DNA of 14,042 nt from Clostridium sp. CAG:762. GTDB lineage: Bacteria > Bacillota_I > Bacilli_A > RF39 > UBA660. Shown here in pieces: positions 12,834-14,042 of this stretch (within the stretch, counting starts at the first letter, position 1; each line of letters starts with the position of its first letter). Below the pieces are notes generated by a model. It made no database searches. It saw nothing but the letters and a program-made list of their open reading frames with translations, and was not told the origin of the DNA. The translations under genes were made by a program, and so were the position numbers. The stretch is taken from contig HF996821.1 of the NCBI GenBank assembly GCA_000432575.1, positions 1-14,042 on the forward strand. The letters are read 5' to 3'.

Positions 12834-14042
12834 ATGAGTAAAAGAAAAATTGTTGCACTAATATTATTCATTTTTGTAAGTCTATTCATGTTCTCTTTTG
12901 CTAGTCCAAGAGGAATTGGAATAAAAAAGAATAATAACGTGCCAGAAAAAGAAATATTCACAGTAGTTTTCAAAAACTATGATGGAACTATTCTAGATGA
13001 ACAAACAATTGAAAAAGGTAACAGTGCCAGTTACCAAGGTGAAACTCCGAAAAGACCTAACAGCAAAATATGCAATTATGAATTTACTGGGTGGAGTGAT
13101 TCTATTCAGAACGTAACTTCTAACATAGATGTTGTTGCACAATATAATTGTGAAAAACGCAGTTATGTGGTTAGATTTATGGATGATGATAAAGTTACTT
13201 TACTAGCAACCGATAAGGTCAATGCTGGTGGTACCGCGATCTATTCAGGAAAAACACCTACAAAAATAAATCATGTATTTAATGGCTGGAATGACACATT
13301 ATCTAATATCTTGTCAAATAAAACAGTATATGCGACATATTATGCTGATTATAATCATAATGATATAGATGATGCTAAGGAAGATCATTATAACATTACA
13401 TTTAAAGCAGGGGAAAATGGTAGTTTAGAAGGAACAACAACTTATACTAACATTTTAACAGGCTTAACTTTTGAGCAAGCAAACATAATTATACCAACAC
13501 CAGTGCCAAATAAGAACTACAAGTTCAAGGAATGGACACCAAAGATTAATAAAACTGTAAGTGCTAGTGTTGAATATACTGCGGAATTTTATCCAGACTT
13601 CAATAATAATAATATTGATGACAGAGAAGAAGAACATTATACTATTGAATTTTTGGCAGGAGAACATGGTATATTAGAAGGAACAACAACATATGAAAAT
13701 ATCCTAACAGGCTTAACATTTGAGCAAGCGAACATTGTAATTCCAAAAGTAAAAGCAAATGAAAACTATAAAGCAAATGGTTGGGATAAAGAAATCAACA
13801 CAACAGTAATCGAAGATGCAACATACACAGCACAATACTTTGCTGATTTCAATAATAACGATATTGATGATGAAACTGAAAGAGTAACAGTAATATTTTA
13901 TGCAGGAGAACATGGCATAATAGGTAATTCAAAAGAATACATTGTAGAAGGTTTATTACCAGGCTACGATAATTATCCAGAAGCTCCAAATATTGATGTT
14001 TACTTTGGTTATGGCTTCAAAGCATGGAATCCAAATTATAAT
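12834..14042 (+). CDS. Secreted InlB B-repeat-type surface protein (partial, open at window end)
   Basis: The frame is open for all 403 codons to the window edge. Residues 1-24 form a signal peptide: K-R-K, then the hydrophobic core I-V-A-L-I-L-F-I-F-V and a likely cut after F-S-F-A. Residues 42-105 and 111-170 are two InlB B-repeat (Listeria-Bacteroides repeat) units with V-V-F-K-N-Y-D-G-T and F-x-G-W. From residue 172 the protein changes to an 83-residue repeat starting at D172, D255 and D338. Each unit opens with a D-x-N-x-N/D-x-I-D-D loop and, in the two complete ones, has A-G-E-x-G-x-L-E-G-T-T-T-Y, I-L-T-G-L-T-F-E-Q-A-N-I and a late Y-T-A-x-Y/F, similar to SHIRT-type repeats of surface adhesins. 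The C-terminal anchor lies outside the window. Such proteins are exposed adhesin stalks, but the ligand is unknown. Confidence 0.9.
   Translation, partial: MSKRKIVALILFIFVSLFMFSFASPRGIGIKKNNNVPEKEIFTVVFKNYDGTILDEQTIEKGNSASYQGETPKRPNSKICNYEFTGWSDSIQNVTSNIDVVAQYNCEKRSYVVRFMDDDKVTLLATDKVNAGGTAIYSGKTPTKINHVFNGWNDTLSNILSNKTVYATYYADYNHNDIDDAKEDHYNITFKAGENGSLEGTTTYTNILTGLTFEQANIIIPTPVPNKNYKFKEWTPKINKTVSASVEYTAEFYPDFNNNNIDDREEEHYTIEFLAGEHGILEGTTTYENILTGLTFEQANIVIPKVKANENYKANGWDKEINTTVIEDATYTAQYFADFNNNDIDDETERVTVIFYAGEHGIIGNSKEYIVEGLLPGYDNYPEAPNIDVYFGYGFKAWNPNYN
13347..14042 (+). repeat. 249-base (83-codon) tandem repeat, two full units and a partial third
   Basis: Units start at 13347, 13596 and 13845, an exact 249-base period. 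The first two share long near-identical DNA (TTAGAAGGAACAACAAC, ACAGGCTTAAC, TTTGAGCAAGC), while the third has diverged. High DNA identity suggests recent duplication and possible copy-number change. Confidence 0.9.

Noticed and set aside
1..14042. Mycoplasma-type code with TGA as Trp
   Set aside because: Intact genes use TGG for Trp and contain no in-frame TGA.

Overview
The window comes from a very AT-rich, low-GC Gram-positive (Bacillota) genome that uses the standard code: TGA is a stop and Trp is TGG. A yunB sporulation gene, a Firmicute type VIIb (WXG100/EssC) secretion cassette, a comEC remnant just upstream of lepA, and an InlB-repeat surface protein together suggest a spore-forming, probably host-associated bacterium of the Bacilli or deep-branching gut Firmicutes. 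The exact lineage is inference. All supported genes are on the + strand.

Layout. (1) 1-627: frameshifted remains of the C-terminal metallo-beta-lactamase domain of ComEC. (2) 640-1521: an intact YhcG/DUF1016 PD-(D/E)XK nuclease, followed by a clear intrinsic terminator (1647-1684). (3) 1768-6370: a tightly packed housekeeping run of lepA, an unusual RNB-domain ribonuclease and ruvB. (4) 6379-11141: a small type VIIb cassette of essC, a YukD/EsaB ubiquitin-like gene and two WXG100 genes, closed by a terminator (11171-11201). The essC 5' end looks truncated: the FHA domains and first membrane helix are missing, and part of the lost region seems to survive in another frame. essA, essB and esaA are absent here. 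(5) 11215-11982: yunB, starting only 14 bases after the terminator T-tract. (6) 11983-12833: an 851-base region without an intact recognised gene. It holds A-rich tandem repeats, a 31-base direct repeat pair, a good promoter with Shine-Dalgarno and a 16-codon ORF that looks like the front of a frameshifted small gene, duplicated promoter-like elements, and a perfect dyad. (7) 12834-end: the 5' part of a secreted repeat protein, open to the window edge.

How the parts relate. LepA, the RNB protein and RuvB act in translation, RNA metabolism and recombination and are probably co-transcribed. EssC is the motor ATPase that would export the two WXG100 proteins. Their motifs are complementary (one has W-S-G but no YxxxD/E; the other has W-K-S and YxxxD), which suggests an obligate heterodimer. 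A perfect consensus sigma-A promoter (TTGACA-N17-TATAAT, 9731-9759) lies inside essC and could express yukD and the WXG100 pair separately from the ATPase. The surface repeat protein has an 83-residue repeat, each unit opening with a calcium-loop-like D-x-N-x-N-x-I-D-D motif.

The strongest candidates for something not yet described are the stripped-down type VII cassette with its split export signal and internal promoter, the RNB protein with a helical N-terminus and a lost metal-site Asp, and the duplicated promoter region ahead of the surface gene.
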